The position numbers and the translations under genes were made by a program. Source: Microvirga terricola (GTDB lineage Bacteria > Pseudomonadota > Alphaproteobacteria > Rhizobiales > Beijerinckiaceae). Taken from it: 64,000 bases of DNA. The notes below the pieces were generated by a model, which was given only the letters and a program-made list of their open reading frames with translations, made no database searches and was not told the origin of the DNA. Position 1 is the stretch's first letter, and every line of letters starts with the position of its first letter. The stretch lies in assembly GCF_011777495.1 (NCBI RefSeq), contig NZ_JAATJS010000001.1, positions 558,001-622,000 of the forward strand, read 5' to 3'. Shown piece by piece: positions 1 through 9,606 of the stretch.

Positions 1-576
1 GAGCAGACCGCCGCCGCCGACACAAGCCACGAGCATATCGAGGGGACCAACCTCTTCGATCAGTTCCTTGGCGGCCGTGCCCTGCCCGGCGATCACGTCG
101 TTGTGGTCATAAGGTGGGATCTGGGTCAGGCCGCGCTCGGTGGAGAGCCGTCGGCTGATCTCTTCGCGGTCGTCCTTGTAGCGGTCGAAAAGCACGACCT
201 CCGCGCCATAGGCCTTCGTCGCCGCGATCTTCAGGGGCGGCGCATCCTGTGGCATGATGATGACGGTCGGCACGGATTGCAGCTGGCCCGCATAGGCGAT
301 GGCCTGGGCATGATTGCCCGAGGAGAAGGCCACGACGCCGTATTTTCTCGCATCGCCCGAAAGCCGCGCAATGGCGTTATAGGCCCCGCGGAACTTAAAG
401 GCCCCTCCCCGCTGCAGGTTCTCGGCCTTGAAGAACAGCGTCGCGCCGGTTTTCGCGTCCGCCGTGCGTGACGTGAGCACGGGCGTGCGATGGGCGATTC
501 CCTCGATCCGCCCGGCGGCAGCGACCACGTCCTCATACGTCGGAAGGGCGGGGTTATCTTGACTTTGTGCGCTCAT
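1..576 (-). CDS. PLP-dependent threonine/serine dehydratase or racemase, 3' end cut by the window edge
   Basis: The first 192 residues of a fold-type II PLP enzyme are present; the rest lies beyond base 1. It starts MSAQSQDNPALPTYEDV with ATG at 576. The Schiff-base lysine sits in GGAFKFRGAYNA (Lys near residue 60), followed by the SSGNHAQAIAYA phosphate-contact motif and, at the truncated end, the glycine loop CVGGGGLL. These fit the threonine dehydratase / serine racemase family, which deaminates Thr or Ser to 2-oxo acids or racemises serine. No C-terminal ACT domain can be judged because the gene is cut. It follows parB on the same strand with a 43-bp gap, but that position says nothing about substrate. 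Catabolic threonine dehydratase, serine racemase and hydroxyaspartate dehydratase all remain possible. Confidence 0.85.
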   Translation of the reverse strand, partial: MSAQSQDNPALPTYEDVVAAAGRIEGIAHRTPVLTSRTADAKTGATLFFKAENLQRGGAFKFRGAYNAIARLSGDARKYGVVAFSSGNHAQAIAYAGQLQSVPTVIIMPQDAPPLKIAATKAYGAEVVLFDRYKDDREEISRRLSTERGLTQIPPYDHNDVIAGQGTAAKELIEEVGPLDMLVACVGGGGLL

Positions 577-619
577 GGTCTTCCCTGCCCAACCCTTTGA
601 TAAATAAGATTTTTCGCGC

Positions 620-1504
620 TTACGGATTCAGCCGGCGGCAGAGGCCGTCGAGCTGCTCCAGGGTCTTGTAGCGAATGCGCAATTCGCCGCCGTCGCCCTT
701 GTGGTCGATGGTGACGGCAAGGCCCAGCACGTCCTGCAGCGCCTTTTCGAGGGCGCGGGTGTCGGGGTCCTTTGCCGGCTTCGGCTTGGCCGATTTCGTC
801 TCGAGCTTGGAAGGCTCGGCGTTATCGGTCTGCGCGATCTCCTCGACCTGGCGTACGCTCAGGCCCGCGCTCATGATCTTTTTGGCGACGCCGAGTGGAT
901 CCTTCACCGCCAGGAGAGCGCGACCGTGGCCCGCCGTGATCTGGCGGTTGACCAGAAGCGTTTTCACCGAATCCGGCAAGTCGTTGAGACGCATCATATT
1001 GGCGATATGGCTGCGGCTCTTGCCAATGATCTTTGAGAGATTGTCCTGCGTGTAGGAAAACTCGGCCATCAGGCGCGAATAACCCAGCGCCTCTTCGATG
1101 GGGTTGAGGTCCGCGCGCTGGACGTTTTCGAGAATCGCGTATTCGAGCGAGGTCTTGTCGTCGATATCGACCACGACGATCGGCACCTCATGCAGGCCCG
1201 CGACCTGCGAAGCACGCCAGCGCCGCTCGCCCGCCACGATTTCGTAAGCATCCGCCTTGTTCGGCACGGGACGCACGACGATGGGCTGGATAATGCCGCG
1301 ATCCTTGATGGACTGCGCCAGCTCCTGCAGCTCGCCATCCTCAAAATGCTTGCGCGGGTTGCGCGGGTTGGGGCGCAAGAACTCCACCGGCACCTTGCGC
1401 TGGCCCTTGCCGCCGCCGCGCTCGACCGTGCCGATCTCGTCGCCGACCTCCCCGATCAGCGCCGCCAATCCCCGACCCAAACGCGACTTACCTTCTTCTG
1501 CCAT
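620..1504 (-). CDS. parB: ParB chromosome-partitioning protein (CTPase clamp)
   Basis: ParB binds parS near the origin and spreads as a CTP-dependent sliding clamp that drives origin segregation with ParA. The 294-residue product starts MAEEGKSRLGRGLAALIG, the usual alphaproteobacterial N-terminus; the reading frame stays open upstream but that extension overlaps parA and is not credible. The CTP-binding motif AGERRWRA is at about residues 91-98, ENVQRADL at about 126-133, and a helix-turn-helix runs from about 152 to 173. A linker and a C-terminal dimerisation domain follow. It lies 32 bp downstream of parA on the same strand, and the two parS sites are 1.4-3.5 kb upstream in rsmG and in front of mnmG. 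Confidence 0.97.
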   Translation of the reverse strand: MAEEGKSRLGRGLAALIGEVGDEIGTVERGGGKGQRKVPVEFLRPNPRNPRKHFEDGELQELAQSIKDRGIIQPIVVRPVPNKADAYEIVAGERRWRASQVAGLHEVPIVVVDIDDKTSLEYAILENVQRADLNPIEEALGYSRLMAEFSYTQDNLSKIIGKSRSHIANMMRLNDLPDSVKTLLVNRQITAGHGRALLAVKDPLGVAKKIMSAGLSVRQVEEIAQTDNAEPSKLETKSAKPKPAKDPDTRALEKALQDVLGLAVTIDHKGDGGELRIRYKTLEQLDGLCRRLNP

Positions 1505-1536
1505 CGGTTTTCTCAATTGCTTTGACTTTTTAACTG

Positions 1537-2376
1537 TCACGCGGCGCGCAAGGCGCGCTCGCGCTGAATGATTTCGGAAGCGAGTCGAAGATAGGCCTGC
1601 GAGCCTGCGCATTTCAGGTCGTAGAGCAGCACCGGCTTGCCGTGCGACGGCGCTTCCGACACACGAACGTTTCGCGGGATCATCGTCTCGTAAACTTTGT
1701 TGCCCATGAACTCGCGCACGTCGGCCACCACCTGGCCTGCCAGGTTGTTGCGCGGGTCGAACATGGTCAGCACCACGCCGTGGATCGACAATTGCGGGTT
1801 CAGGGCCGAGCGGACCTGTTCGACCGTCTTGAGCAACTGGCTGAGGCCTTCCAGCGCGAAAAATTCGCATTGGAGCGGCACCAGAACGGCGTCAGAGGCC
1901 GTGAGCGCATTGATTGTCAAAAGATTTAGCGAAGGCGGGCAGTCGATCAAAACATAGGTAAAGGGATCGCTTACCTCACCGCCCATCAGAGCCTCGATGG
2001 CCGAGCGGAGCCGGTGCGCGCGGTTGCGCTCGCTGGCGATCTCCAATTCGATGCCCAACAGGTCGAGAGTCGAGGGCGCCACGAAGAGGCGCGGCACCAC
2101 CGTCTCGGTGATGGCCTCGGCCAGCGACGCTTCGCCGGCGAGCACATGATAGGTGGAGACGCTGCGGCTCTTGCGGTCGATGCCAAGGCCGGTCGACGCG
2201 TTGCCTTGAGGATCAAGGTCGACAATCAGGACCTTCTCGCCGATGGCGGCAAGGGCCGTGCCGAGGTTGATGGCTGTCGTCGTTTTGCCGACGCCGCCCT
2301 TTTGATTGGCGAGCACCAGAATGCGGGGCTTGCCCGGACGCGTTCCGGCTTCGGATCCGCTGGGGTCGGTGGTCAT
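1537..2376 (-). CDS. parA: ParA chromosome-partitioning ATPase
   Basis: ParA is the Walker-type ATPase that forms a nucleoid-bound gradient and pulls ParB-parS complexes apart. The start at 2376 gives [11 protein letters not shown] followed by the deviant Walker A KGGVGKTT at residues 26-33, then DLDPQGNAS (Walker A') and LIDCPPSLNLL (Walker B). The product is 279 residues, in the normal chromosomal ParA range. Its ATG overlaps the rsmG stop codon as ATGA, so translation is probably coupled. An upstream in-frame extension to 2460 would run inside rsmG and was rejected. Order rsmG-parA-parB is the standard origin-proximal arrangement. Confidence 0.97.
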   Translation of the reverse strand: MTTDPSGSEAGTRPGKPRILVLANQKGGVGKTTTAINLGTALAAIGEKVLIVDLDPQGNASTGLGIDRKSRSVSTYHVLAGEASLAEAITETVVPRLFVAPSTLDLLGIELEIASERNRAHRLRSAIEALMGGEVSDPFTYVLIDCPPSLNLLTINALTASDAVLVPLQCEFFALEGLSQLLKTVEQVRSALNPQLSIHGVVLTMFDPRNNLAGQVVADVREFMGNKVYETMIPRNVRVSEAPSHGKPVLLYDLKCAGSQAYLRLASEIIQRERALRAA

Positions 2377-2999
2377 GACAGGCTCTCGATGGAGGTGATA
2401 CGAACGATCCTGGCCTCGGAATCGGTCCGGCTTGGCAGGATCTCTGCCTCGAATGTCCACGATTCCCGCGCCTCGGTCAATTCCGACTCGACCTCCCGGC
2501 CCTTCGGAAACAGGCCAGTTGTCCCCGCTTTCAACAATGGTTCAGTCCATTCCAGAAGTTTGGTTAGCGAGGCGAGTGCCCTTGCGGAAACCACATCGGC
2601 GACGCCGACGAAATCCGGAATGACTGTCTCGATCCGCGCCTCGTGCACCTTGGCGTGGACCCCGGTCAGCCGGGCGATGTGACGGAGGAAGGCGCATTTG
2701 CGCGAATTGCTCTCGACCATGTGGACGGTGAGGCCGCGCTCGAAACCGGCGATGGCCAGCACCAGCCCGGGAAAGCCCGCCCCCGATCCGAGATCGAGCC
2801 AGGTCCGTGCCTCCGGTTGAAGGTCGAGAAGCTGGAGCGAGTCGACAATGTGTCGGTCCCAGATGTGATCAAGGGTGCCCGGCCCGACCAGGTTCTTGAT
2901 CGCCTGCCAGCGGCGCAATTCGCTCGCGAGAAGGGAGAGCCTCTCCTCTGTTTCACGTGAAACATCGAAGGGCGCGAGAAGGTCCGCAGTGGTGGTCAT
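2373..2999 (-). CDS. rsmG: RsmG, 16S rRNA m7G methyltransferase (GidB)
   Basis: RsmG methylates N7 of G527 in 16S rRNA (E. coli numbering), and loss often gives low-level streptomycin resistance. The 208-residue protein carries the SAM-binding motif [11 protein letters not shown] at about residues 68-78. Residues 13-17 read VSRET; this peptide is encoded by a perfect parS palindrome, so the coding sequence doubles as a ParB site. It overlaps mnmG upstream (ATGA at 2996-2999) and parA downstream (ATGA at 2373-2376), which suggests a translationally coupled mnmG-rsmG-parA-parB unit. Confidence 0.97.
   Translation of the reverse strand: MTTTADLLAPFDVSRETEERLSLLASELRRWQAIKNLVGPGTLDHIWDRHIVDSLQLLDLQPEARTWLDLGSGAGFPGLVLAIAGFERGLTVHMVESNSRKCAFLRHIARLTGVHAKVHEARIETVIPDFVGVADVVSARALASLTKLLEWTEPLLKAGTTGLFPKGREVESELTEARESWTFEAEILPSRTDSEARIVRITSIESLS
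2949..2964. promoter_or_regulatory. parS site 1 (ParB-binding palindrome) inside rsmG
   Basis: The sequence tgtttcacgtgaaaca is a perfect 16-bp palindrome matching the universal bacterial parS consensus. It lies in the 5' part of rsmG and encodes its VSRET peptide. It sits about 10.5 kb from the proposed origin and close to parA/parB. Confidence 0.95.
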
Positions 3000-4882
3000 G
3001 AGGCAAAGGCATCCATGTCGGGTGTCGTCCGCGCGGCATGCTTCTTGGCGTGCGCAGCGAGAAGGGTCAGCGCGGCGGGCGTAATACCCTCGATGCGGGC
3101 CGCCTGCCCCAAGGTCTGCGGGCGCACCAGATCGAGCTTGGCCTTGATCTCGTTCGACAGGCCGGGAAGACTCTGGAAGTCGATGCTCTCCTCCAACACC
3201 ACGCCCTCATCCCGGCGATAGGCGGCGATATCCGCCTTCTGCCGGTCGAGATAGACCGCGTAGGTCGCGTCGGTTTCCAGCCGCTCCTTGACGGGGGCCG
3301 GCACGGAGGCCAATTCCGGCCAGACCGTCACCAGCTTCTCCCAGCCGATATTGGGATAGGACAGGAGCTGATAGGCGCTGCGCCGGATGCCGTCCTGATT
3401 GAGCTCGAGGCCGTATCGGGCAGCCTCTTTCGGCGTCACCGCCAGGGCCTGGAGCTGCACGGTGGTGCTGCGGATAGCCTCCTGCGAGGCCGCAAAGTGG
3501 GCCGCGCGCTCGGCACCGACGCAGCCAATATCGAGCCCTCTGCCCGTCAACCGCTCATCCGCATTGTCGATGCGCAGGCTCAGGCGATATTCCGAGCGCG
3601 AGGTGAACATGCGGTAGGGTTCGCTCACGCCGCGGGTCACGAGATCGTCGATCAGCACCCCGATATAGGATTCCGCCCGGTCGAAGACGACGCCATCCTG
3701 ACCGGCCGCCCGGCGAGCGGCATTGAGGCCCGCGACCAAACCTTGCGCTCCGGCCTCCTCATAGCCCGTCGTGCCGTTGATCTGCCCTGCCAGAAACAGC
3801 CCCCGCACGGCCTTGGTCTCCAGGCTCGGGGTGAGGTTGCGCGGGTCGACATAATCGTACTCGATCGCATAGCCCGGCTGGATCATGCGGACCTTTTCGA
3901 GGCCGGGGATGTGAGGCAGCAGGCTCAGTTGCACGTCCTCCGGCAAGGAGGTTGAGATGCCATTGGGATAGACGGTGATGTCGTCGAGCCCTTCCGGCTC
4001 CAGAAAGATCTGATGCCCATCCCGGTCCCCGAAGCGCACCACCTTGTCCTCGATGGAGGGGCAATAACGCGGACCCCTTCCCTGGATGTCGCCGGAATAC
4101 ATCGGCGCGCGGTGCAGATTGCCCCGGATCAGCTCATGGACCGGCGCAGTGGTGCGGGTGATGCCACACTCGATCTGCGGCACGGTGATTTTGGAGGTCA
4201 GGGCCGAGAACGGCACCGGCTCGTCGTCGGCGGCCTGCTTCTCCACCGAGGCCCAATCGATGGTGCGGCCGTCGAGGCGGGGCGGCGTGCCGGTCTTCAA
4301 ACGCCCGAGGGTGAAGCCGAGCCGCTGAAAGGTCTTGGGGAGACCGAGGGACGGGCGTTCGCCCATCCGCCCCGCCGGAATCTTGCGCTCGCCGATATGG
4401 ATGAGGCCGGAGAGAAACGTGCCGGTGGTGAGCACCACGGCCCCGGTCTCAAGTCGGCGGCCATCGCTCAGGAGCAGGCTTGTGACCCGGCCGTCCCGGA
4501 CCAGAATGTCGTCCGCCTCGCCCTCGACAATGGTCAAGTTGGGTGTCTGCGCCAGCTCAGCCTGCATGGCGCGGGCATAGAGCTTACGGTCGGCTTGGGT
4601 ACGGGGGCCGCGCACGGCGGGGCCTTTGCGGCGGTTGAGCAGGCGGAACTGGATGCCCGCCTGGTCGGCAATGCGCCCCATCACGCCGTCGAGGGCGTCG
4701 ATCTCGCGGACCAGATGTCCCTTGCCGAGACCGCCGATGGCCGGGTTGCACGACATGGCCCCGATGGTGGCGGCCTTGTGCGTCACCAACGCCGTGCGCG
4801 CGCCCATGCGCGCGGCAGCGGTCGCGGCCTCGGCACCGGCATGGCCGCCGCCGACAACGATGACATCGAATCGATGAATCAT
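2996..4882 (-). CDS. mnmG: MnmG, tRNA uridine-5-carboxymethylaminomethyl modification enzyme (GidA)
   Basis: MnmG is the FAD-binding partner of MnmE; together they build (c)mnm5U34 in the anticodon wobble position of several tRNAs. The 628-residue product starts [20 protein letters not shown], with the FAD dinucleotide motif in the first 20 residues. It also shows the family motifs [17 protein letters not shown] and GTFLSG, and the helical C-terminal domain ends near LAAHAKKH. The frame is open upstream to 5026, but that extension would read through the parS palindrome in the intergenic gap and is rejected. The stop codon overlaps the rsmG start. Confidence 0.98.
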   Translation of the reverse strand: MIHRFDVIVVGGGHAGAEAATAAARMGARTALVTHKAATIGAMSCNPAIGGLGKGHLVREIDALDGVMGRIADQAGIQFRLLNRRKGPAVRGPRTQADRKLYARAMQAELAQTPNLTIVEGEADDILVRDGRVTSLLLSDGRRLETGAVVLTTGTFLSGLIHIGERKIPAGRMGERPSLGLPKTFQRLGFTLGRLKTGTPPRLDGRTIDWASVEKQAADDEPVPFSALTSKITVPQIECGITRTTAPVHELIRGNLHRAPMYSGDIQGRGPRYCPSIEDKVVRFGDRDGHQIFLEPEGLDDITVYPNGISTSLPEDVQLSLLPHIPGLEKVRMIQPGYAIEYDYVDPRNLTPSLETKAVRGLFLAGQINGTTGYEEAGAQGLVAGLNAARRAAGQDGVVFDRAESYIGVLIDDLVTRGVSEPYRMFTSRSEYRLSLRIDNADERLTGRGLDIGCVGAERAAHFAASQEAIRSTTVQLQALAVTPKEAARYGLELNQDGIRRSAYQLLSYPNIGWEKLVTVWPELASVPAPVKERLETDATYAVYLDRQKADIAAYRRDEGVVLEESIDFQSLPGLSNEIKAKLDLVRPQTLGQAARIEGITPAALTLLAAHAKKHAARTTPDMDAFAS

Positions 4883-4939
4883 GGAAATCTCCGAGACAGG
4901 GCTGTAGGGCCTGTCGGGGTCGCGGTCAAAAGGGCAAAA

Positions 4940-4955
4940 TGTTTCACGTGAAACA
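4940..4955. promoter_or_regulatory. parS site 2 (ParB-binding palindrome) between mnmE and mnmG
   Basis: This is a second exact copy of tgtttcacgtgaaaca, in the 180-bp gap between mnmE and mnmG, 1991 bp from site 1. It is about 8.5 kb from the proposed origin, similar to the spacing known in Caulobacter. No other perfect copy was seen in the window. Confidence 0.95.
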
Positions 4956-5062
4956 TCGCCGGTCGCGGGCGCGTTCTGCACATCCTGTCCACATCCTCTC
5001 CGCTGCTTATCGACTCCCTCTCCCACCCTTGCGAACAGAGATAGGCACAGCCGGTTCGCCGC

Positions 5063-6373
5063 CTATTTCCCGATACAGAAACTCGAAAACAGGCGGTCGA
5101 GCATATCTTCCACATCGACCCGTCCCGTAATCGCACCGACCGCGCGGGAGGCGAGGCGCACTTCCTCGGCGATCAGTTCGGCAGGTTCGTCGAATTCCAA
5201 CATCTCCATCGCCCGGATCACGGAGGCATGGGCCCGCTCCAGCGCCCGGCGATGGCGCTCCCGGGTGAGCAGGGCCTCGCCCTGCCCTAACGCCGCCTCG
5301 GCCTCCTTCTCCAGAAGACCGATCAGCTCCGGCAGCCCCTCCCCTGTGGCGGCGGAGACGACAAGATCGCAATCGTGTCGGACCAGATTCAAATCCGCTT
5401 TGGTCCCAACCCGCAGGAGTCGGCGCGCCGATGGCGGCTCACCGGCCCCACCCTCGGGCGGCAGGAGCCAGAGCACCACGTCCGCCGCCTCGGCCCGAGC
5501 CCGGGCGCGGGCGACGCCCTCCTGCTCGATCACATCTCCGCTCTCGCGAAGCCCGGCCGTATCCACGATGACTACCGGCAGGCCGTTGAGGTCGCAATGG
5601 ACCTCGATCACGTCGCGGGTCGTGCCGGCAATCGGGGAGACGATGGCGACGTCGCGCTTGGCCAGCATATTGAGCAAGGTCGACTTCCCCGCATTCGGCG
5701 CACCGGCGAGAACGACGGTCAGACCTTCGCGCAGGCGCTCACCGGAGCGGTTCGCCAGCACCCGGCCCAGCTCTTCCCCCAGCACCTTGAGGCGGCGCAG
5801 GATGTCGGCCTCCAGACCCTCGGGCACATCGCCCTCATCGGAAAAGTCGAGGCTCGCTTCGATCAGGGCGAGTACTTGCAGAATGTCCTCACGCCAGCCC
5901 TCGGCCGCGTTGCCGAGGCGACCTTCGAGCTGGAGCAGGGCCTGACGACGCTGCCCCTCGGTCTCGGCGTCGATGAGGTCGGCGAGCCCCTCGACCCGGC
6001 TGAGGTCCATCCGTCCGTTGAGAAAGGCCCGGCGGGTGAACTCCCCGGCCTCCGCCGCGCGGCAGCCGTTGAGCGACCCGAGGACGCGCAGCACCGCGGC
6101 GCGGGTCGCCAGTCCACCATGGATATGAAGCTCGGCCTGATCCTCGCCGGTAAAGCTGTGCGGCCCCGGCATCCACAGCACGAGAGCCTGATCGAGCGGT
6201 TCGCCGGAGGCCGGGTCCCGCAGAAGACGAACAGAAGCGCGCCGGGAATCGGGCACCGATCCGGCCATCGTCTCGAGGATGAACCGACTTCTTGCGCCAC
6301 TGAGCCTGACGATCGAAACCGCCGCCCGGCCATAACCGGACGCGATGGCGAAGATGGTGTCATCCGAACGCAT
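5063..6373 (-). CDS. mnmE: MnmE, tRNA modification GTPase (TrmE)
   Basis: MnmE is the GTPase partner of MnmG for wobble-uridine modification and supplies the one-carbon unit from a folate. The N-terminal tetrahydrofolate-binding domain begins DTIFAIASGYGRAAVSIVRLSG. The G1 loop GAPNAGKSTLLN is at about residues 224-235 and the DTAG switch at about 271-274. The protein ends with the invariant CIGK, whose cysteine is functionally required. Start ATG is placed at 6373 (436 residues); a second ATG two codons upstream at 6379 is equally possible. It is followed by parS site 2 and mnmG. Confidence 0.97.
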   Translation of the reverse strand: MRSDDTIFAIASGYGRAAVSIVRLSGARSRFILETMAGSVPDSRRASVRLLRDPASGEPLDQALVLWMPGPHSFTGEDQAELHIHGGLATRAAVLRVLGSLNGCRAAEAGEFTRRAFLNGRMDLSRVEGLADLIDAETEGQRRQALLQLEGRLGNAAEGWREDILQVLALIEASLDFSDEGDVPEGLEADILRRLKVLGEELGRVLANRSGERLREGLTVVLAGAPNAGKSTLLNMLAKRDVAIVSPIAGTTRDVIEVHCDLNGLPVVIVDTAGLRESGDVIEQEGVARARARAEAADVVLWLLPPEGGAGEPPSARRLLRVGTKADLNLVRHDCDLVVSAATGEGLPELIGLLEKEAEAALGQGEALLTRERHRRALERAHASVIRAMEMLEFDEPAELIAEEVRLASRAVGAITGRVDVEDMLDRLFSSFCIGK

Positions 6374-6481
6374 GAGCATGAACCTAAACGGGTTGAGAAT
6401 ACTTTAACGCAAAGCGGCTTAACGATCGGTTCAGATCCGAGTCGTTCGTGATCGAAGACAGCCCGAGCCTCGGAGCGAACC

Positions 6482-8491
6482 ATGAATCGCCTCGAACACG
6501 CCTCCTCCCCCTACCTGCTCCAGCACAGGGACAATCCCGTCGAGTGGTGGGAATGGGGCCCGGAGGCTTTGGCCGAGGCCGAGCGTACGAACCGCCCGAT
6601 CTTCATCTCCATCGGCTACGCGGCCTGCCATTGGTGCCACGTGATGGCCCATGAGAGTTTCGAGGACCCGGGCGTGGCCGCGGTCATGAACGAGCTCTTC
6701 GTCAATATCAAGGTCGACCGGGAAGAGCGCCCCGACGTGGACCATGTCTACATGACCGCGCTCCACCTCTTGGGCGAGCAGGGCGGCTGGCCGCTCACCA
6801 TGTTCCTGACGCCCGAAGGCGAGCCGTTCTGGGGCGGCACTTACTTTCCGAAGGAGCCCCGCTTCGGACGCCCCGGCTTCGTCGCCGTGCTGCGCGAGAT
6901 CGCCCGCATTTACCGCGCCGAGCCGGAGAGGATCACCAAGAACACCGAAGCGCTAAAGCATCACCTCGCCAAAACCGCCCGCGGCGAGGGCGGAAGCCTT
7001 GGCTTGGACGACCTCGATACCCTCGGCCAAAAGCTCACCACGGTCATGGACCCGCAGAACGGCGGCCTGCAGGGCGCGCCCAAATTCCCGAACCCACCGA
7101 TCCTCGAATGTCTGCTGCGCTATGCCCGCCGCACCGGCGATGAGCTTGCCCGCTCGCGCTTTCTTCTGACCATGGAACGGATGGCGCTCGGCGGCATTCA
7201 CGATCACCTCGGCGGTGGCTTTGCGCGCTATGCGGTGGATGAGCGCTGGCTCGTGCCGCACTTCGAAAAGATGCTCTACGACAACGCGCAGCTTCTCGAG
7301 CTTTTTGCTCTCGCTTTCACCGAGACCGGCCGCCCCCTCTTCCGCGACGCGGCCGAGGGCATCGTCACCTGGCTCAAACGGGAGATGACCCTTCCGGGTG
7401 GTGCCTTCGCTGCAAGCCTCGATGCGGATTCCGAAGGCGTCGAGGGCAAGTTCTATGTCTGGAGCCTGGCCGAGATCGTCGAGGTTTTGGGTGACGAGGA
7501 CGCCGCGTTCTTTGCCAAGTTCTATGACATCACCGGCGAAGGGAATTGGGAGGAGACGAACATCCCGAACCGGCTTCTCTCGGGAGAGGCGGATCCGGAG
7601 ACCGAGGCGCGTCTCGCCGGGCCGCGGCAAAAACTTCTGGGGCGCCGTGCTACGCGCATCCGCCCCGGTCTCGACGACAAGGTTCTGGCGGACTGGAACG
7701 GGCTGATGATCTCAGGCCTTGTCCGTGCCGCCCTGCTCCTCGACCGACCGGCATGGATCGGCCTCGCTCAAAAGGCCTATCGTTTCATCGCCGAATCGAT
7801 GACACGCGACGGTCGGCTCGGCCATTCCTGGCGCGGCGGCGCGCTGATCTATCCAGGCTTCGCCCTCGACCACGCCGCCATGATGCGCGCAGGCCTCGCC
7901 CTCTATGAGGCGACGGGGGATGAGGCCTATCTGCGGGATGCCAAAGCCTGGCGCGATGTGCTGCTTGACGCCTTCCTCGTCGAAGACACTGGCCTTCTGG
8001 CCATGACCGCGCGCGACGCCGACCCGCTGGTGGTCCGCCCGCAGCCGACCCATGATGATGCAGTGCCGAACGCCAACAGCGTTTTCGCCGAGGCCCTCGT
8101 GCGCCTCGCACAGCTGACCGGTGCGAAGGAGGACCGCATCCGTGCTGAAAACATGCTGACGCATTTGAGCGCCATCGCCGGCGCGGCACCGCTTGGCCAT
8201 ACCGCGATCCTCAATGCGCTCGATCTCCATCTGCGGGGCTTGAGCATTCTGGTCACGGGAAACAACGCCGAAGCTTTGCATGAGGCCGCGCTCCGCCTCC
8301 CCTATCTCGATCGCAGCGCGCGCTGGCTACGCGAGGGCGAATTGCTGGACACGAACCATCCGGCGAAGGCGCTCGCCGCTGCCACCCACGAACCCCAAGC
8401 CCTCATCTGCGCCGGGATGCATTGCTCGCTTCCCGTGGACGATCCGGCAGCGTTCAAGGTGCGGGCGGCCGAGATGCTCGCGGCCCGATAG
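6482..8491 (+). CDS. DUF255 / YyaL-family protein: thioredoxin-like domain plus six-hairpin glycosidase-like domain
   Basis: This 669-residue protein has the hallmark N-terminus of the DUF255 (YyaL, human spermatogenesis-associated 20) family: [16 protein letters not shown], then [21 protein letters not shown] with a thioredoxin-like CHWC at residues 49-52. [11 protein letters not shown] and GGTYFP follow in the same domain. The rest resembles an (alpha/alpha)6 barrel as in N-acylglucosamine 2-epimerases, for example [17 protein letters not shown]. No biochemical role is firmly established for the family. No signal peptide is visible, so it is probably cytoplasmic. It is transcribed away from mnmE and ends directly against the oppositely oriented dehydrogenase gene with no gap. 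Confidence 0.9.
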   Translation: MNRLEHASSPYLLQHRDNPVEWWEWGPEALAEAERTNRPIFISIGYAACHWCHVMAHESFEDPGVAAVMNELFVNIKVDREERPDVDHVYMTALHLLGEQGGWPLTMFLTPEGEPFWGGTYFPKEPRFGRPGFVAVLREIARIYRAEPERITKNTEALKHHLAKTARGEGGSLGLDDLDTLGQKLTTVMDPQNGGLQGAPKFPNPPILECLLRYARRTGDELARSRFLLTMERMALGGIHDHLGGGFARYAVDERWLVPHFEKMLYDNAQLLELFALAFTETGRPLFRDAAEGIVTWLKREMTLPGGAFAASLDADSEGVEGKFYVWSLAEIVEVLGDEDAAFFAKFYDITGEGNWEETNIPNRLLSGEADPETEARLAGPRQKLLGRRATRIRPGLDDKVLADWNGLMISGLVRAALLLDRPAWIGLAQKAYRFIAESMTRDGRLGHSWRGGALIYPGFALDHAAMMRAGLALYEATGDEAYLRDAKAWRDVLLDAFLVEDTGLLAMTARDADPLVVRPQPTHDDAVPNANSVFAEALVRLAQLTGAKEDRIRAENMLTHLSAIAGAAPLGHTAILNALDLHLRGLSILVTGNNAEALHEAALRLPYLDRSARWLREGELLDTNHPAKALAAATHEPQALICAGMHCSLPVDDPAAFKVRAAEMLAAR

Positions 8492-9367
8492 TCAGGCTAA
8501 GCCGGCATTTCGCGCGATCACGCGTGCCAGGGCCGACCAATCGGAATCGCCCTCGCCTTGCGCGATCCCGGCCAACAAGTTGTCTTTCACGAGACTGGCG
8601 ACAGGCATGGGCACCGTCTTCGCCTCCGCCGCTGCGAGAGCGAGGCGAATGTCCTTCAGCCCAAGGGACATTTTGAAACCGGCGGGCTCGTATTTTTCAT
8701 CCGCGATCAGCGTGCCGTAGGTCTTGTAGATCGGGGCGGAGAAGAGTGTTTCGGTGAGGATCTCAAGAAAGCGATGGACGTCGACGTCCGATTTGCGGAT
8801 CAGCGCAAAAGCCTCGCCTAGACTCTCCAGCACGGAGGCAATCAGGAAATTACCGGCGAGCTTCACCACGTTCGCCTGAGGCTGCTTCTCGCCGACGACA
8901 AAAGTCCTTTGCCCCATCGCATCGAAGAGCGGTTGGCTGCGGGTGATGAGGTTTTCCGGTCCCGCCGCCATGACGAATAATTTTCCTGCGGCCGCCGCAT
9001 CCGGGCGTCCGAAAACCGGCGCGGCGAGAAAGGCGCGGCCGGCCTCGTCGTGCATCGCGGTCAAGCGTTCGGACAGCGCCACGCTGATCGTGCTCATGGA
9101 GATGTGGACAGTGTCAGGCCGGAAAGCGGAAAGAAGATCGCCTCCGACAAAGAGATCTTCGACCGCCCGATCGTCCGCGAGCATGGTGACGACTACATCG
9201 CCCCCGCAAGCATCGCCGGGTTTGTCCGCCACCGCCGCGCCCTCCGCCACGAGCACTGACGCCTTGCTGCGTGTGCGGTTATAGACGACGAGGCGATGTC
9301 GGGCCTCCAAGAGACGTCGCGCCATGCCCTCGCCCATAGCCCCAATCCCGATGAAACCCACATCCAT
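8492..9367 (-). CDS. NAD(P)-dependent beta-hydroxyacid dehydrogenase (3-hydroxyisobutyrate dehydrogenase-like)
   Basis: The product starts MDVGFIGIGAMGEGMARRLLEA, the NAD(P)-binding Rossmann motif and signature of the 3-hydroxyisobutyrate / tartronate semialdehyde reductase family. The catalytic-lysine region reads NVVKLAGNFLIASVLESLGEA, near residue 165. The ATG at 9367 is chosen because a GGGAG Shine-Dalgarno lies 8 bases upstream; the alternative ATG at 9385 would place that sequence inside the gene. The length, 291 residues, is typical. The exact substrate (3-hydroxyisobutyrate, tartronate semialdehyde, glyoxylate or succinic semialdehyde) cannot be read from the sequence, and no pathway genes sit beside it. 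Confidence 0.88.
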   Translation of the reverse strand: MDVGFIGIGAMGEGMARRLLEARHRLVVYNRTRSKASVLVAEGAAVADKPGDACGGDVVVTMLADDRAVEDLFVGGDLLSAFRPDTVHISMSTISVALSERLTAMHDEAGRAFLAAPVFGRPDAAAAGKLFVMAAGPENLITRSQPLFDAMGQRTFVVGEKQPQANVVKLAGNFLIASVLESLGEAFALIRKSDVDVHRFLEILTETLFSAPIYKTYGTLIADEKYEPAGFKMSLGLKDIRLALAAAEAKTVPMPVASLVKDNLLAGIAQGEGDSDWSALARVIARNAGLA

Positions 9368-9441
9368 GGTTCGCTCTCCCGACACAGGGTGCGGAACGCC
9401 TGACCGTCTCCGACCTTCATGTCATGCGTGGAGACGCAGAC

Positions 9442-9546
9442 ATGTTCCTCTTCTTCTCGAACCGCGTGGGATGTCTCGGATCTTTGTTGATCTCGGCAGT
9501 CCTGACGCTGATCGTGCTGTGGCTGATGGGCGTCTTTCACACATGA
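9442..9546 (+). CDS. Small single-pass membrane protein of 34 residues
   Basis: An ATG at 9442 opens a 34-codon frame reading MFLFFSNRVGCLGSLLIS and then a hydrophobic stretch AVLTLIVLWLMGVF, ending in HT. GGAGA lies 7 bases in front of the start, a good ribosome-binding site. The layout, a short N-terminus with Asn-Arg followed by one transmembrane helix, looks like the tiny hydrophobic proteins seen in other alphaproteobacteria. It sits alone between a dehydrogenase gene and the rho terminator, transcribed against both. Function unknown. It is shorter than many gene callers accept, so it may be unannotated. Confidence 0.6.
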   Translation: MFLFFSNRVGCLGSLLISAVLTLIVLWLMGVFHT

Positions 9547-9577
9547 AAAAACCCCACCCTCCGCATGGAGGATGGGG
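9546..9577 (-). terminator. Rho-independent terminator downstream of rho
   Basis: An 11-bp stem with one mismatch (CCCCACCCTCC paired with GGAGGATGGGG, loop gcat) is followed on the minus strand by six T residues. It lies 30 bp past the rho stop codon. The 3' end of the 34-residue gene on the other strand touches it. Confidence 0.85.
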
Positions 9578-9606
9578 CTGAATGTCGGAACCGGATGTTT
9601 CGGCCG

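Noticed and set aside
4883..5026. N-terminal extension of MnmG through the parS palindrome, which would encode DVSRET.
   Set aside because: [13 protein letters not shown] is the conserved MnmG start; the VSRET match simply reflects the palindrome.
8492..9385. Start of the dehydrogenase at 9385.
   Set aside because: It would put the GGGAG ribosome-binding sequence inside the gene and add residues absent from the family.
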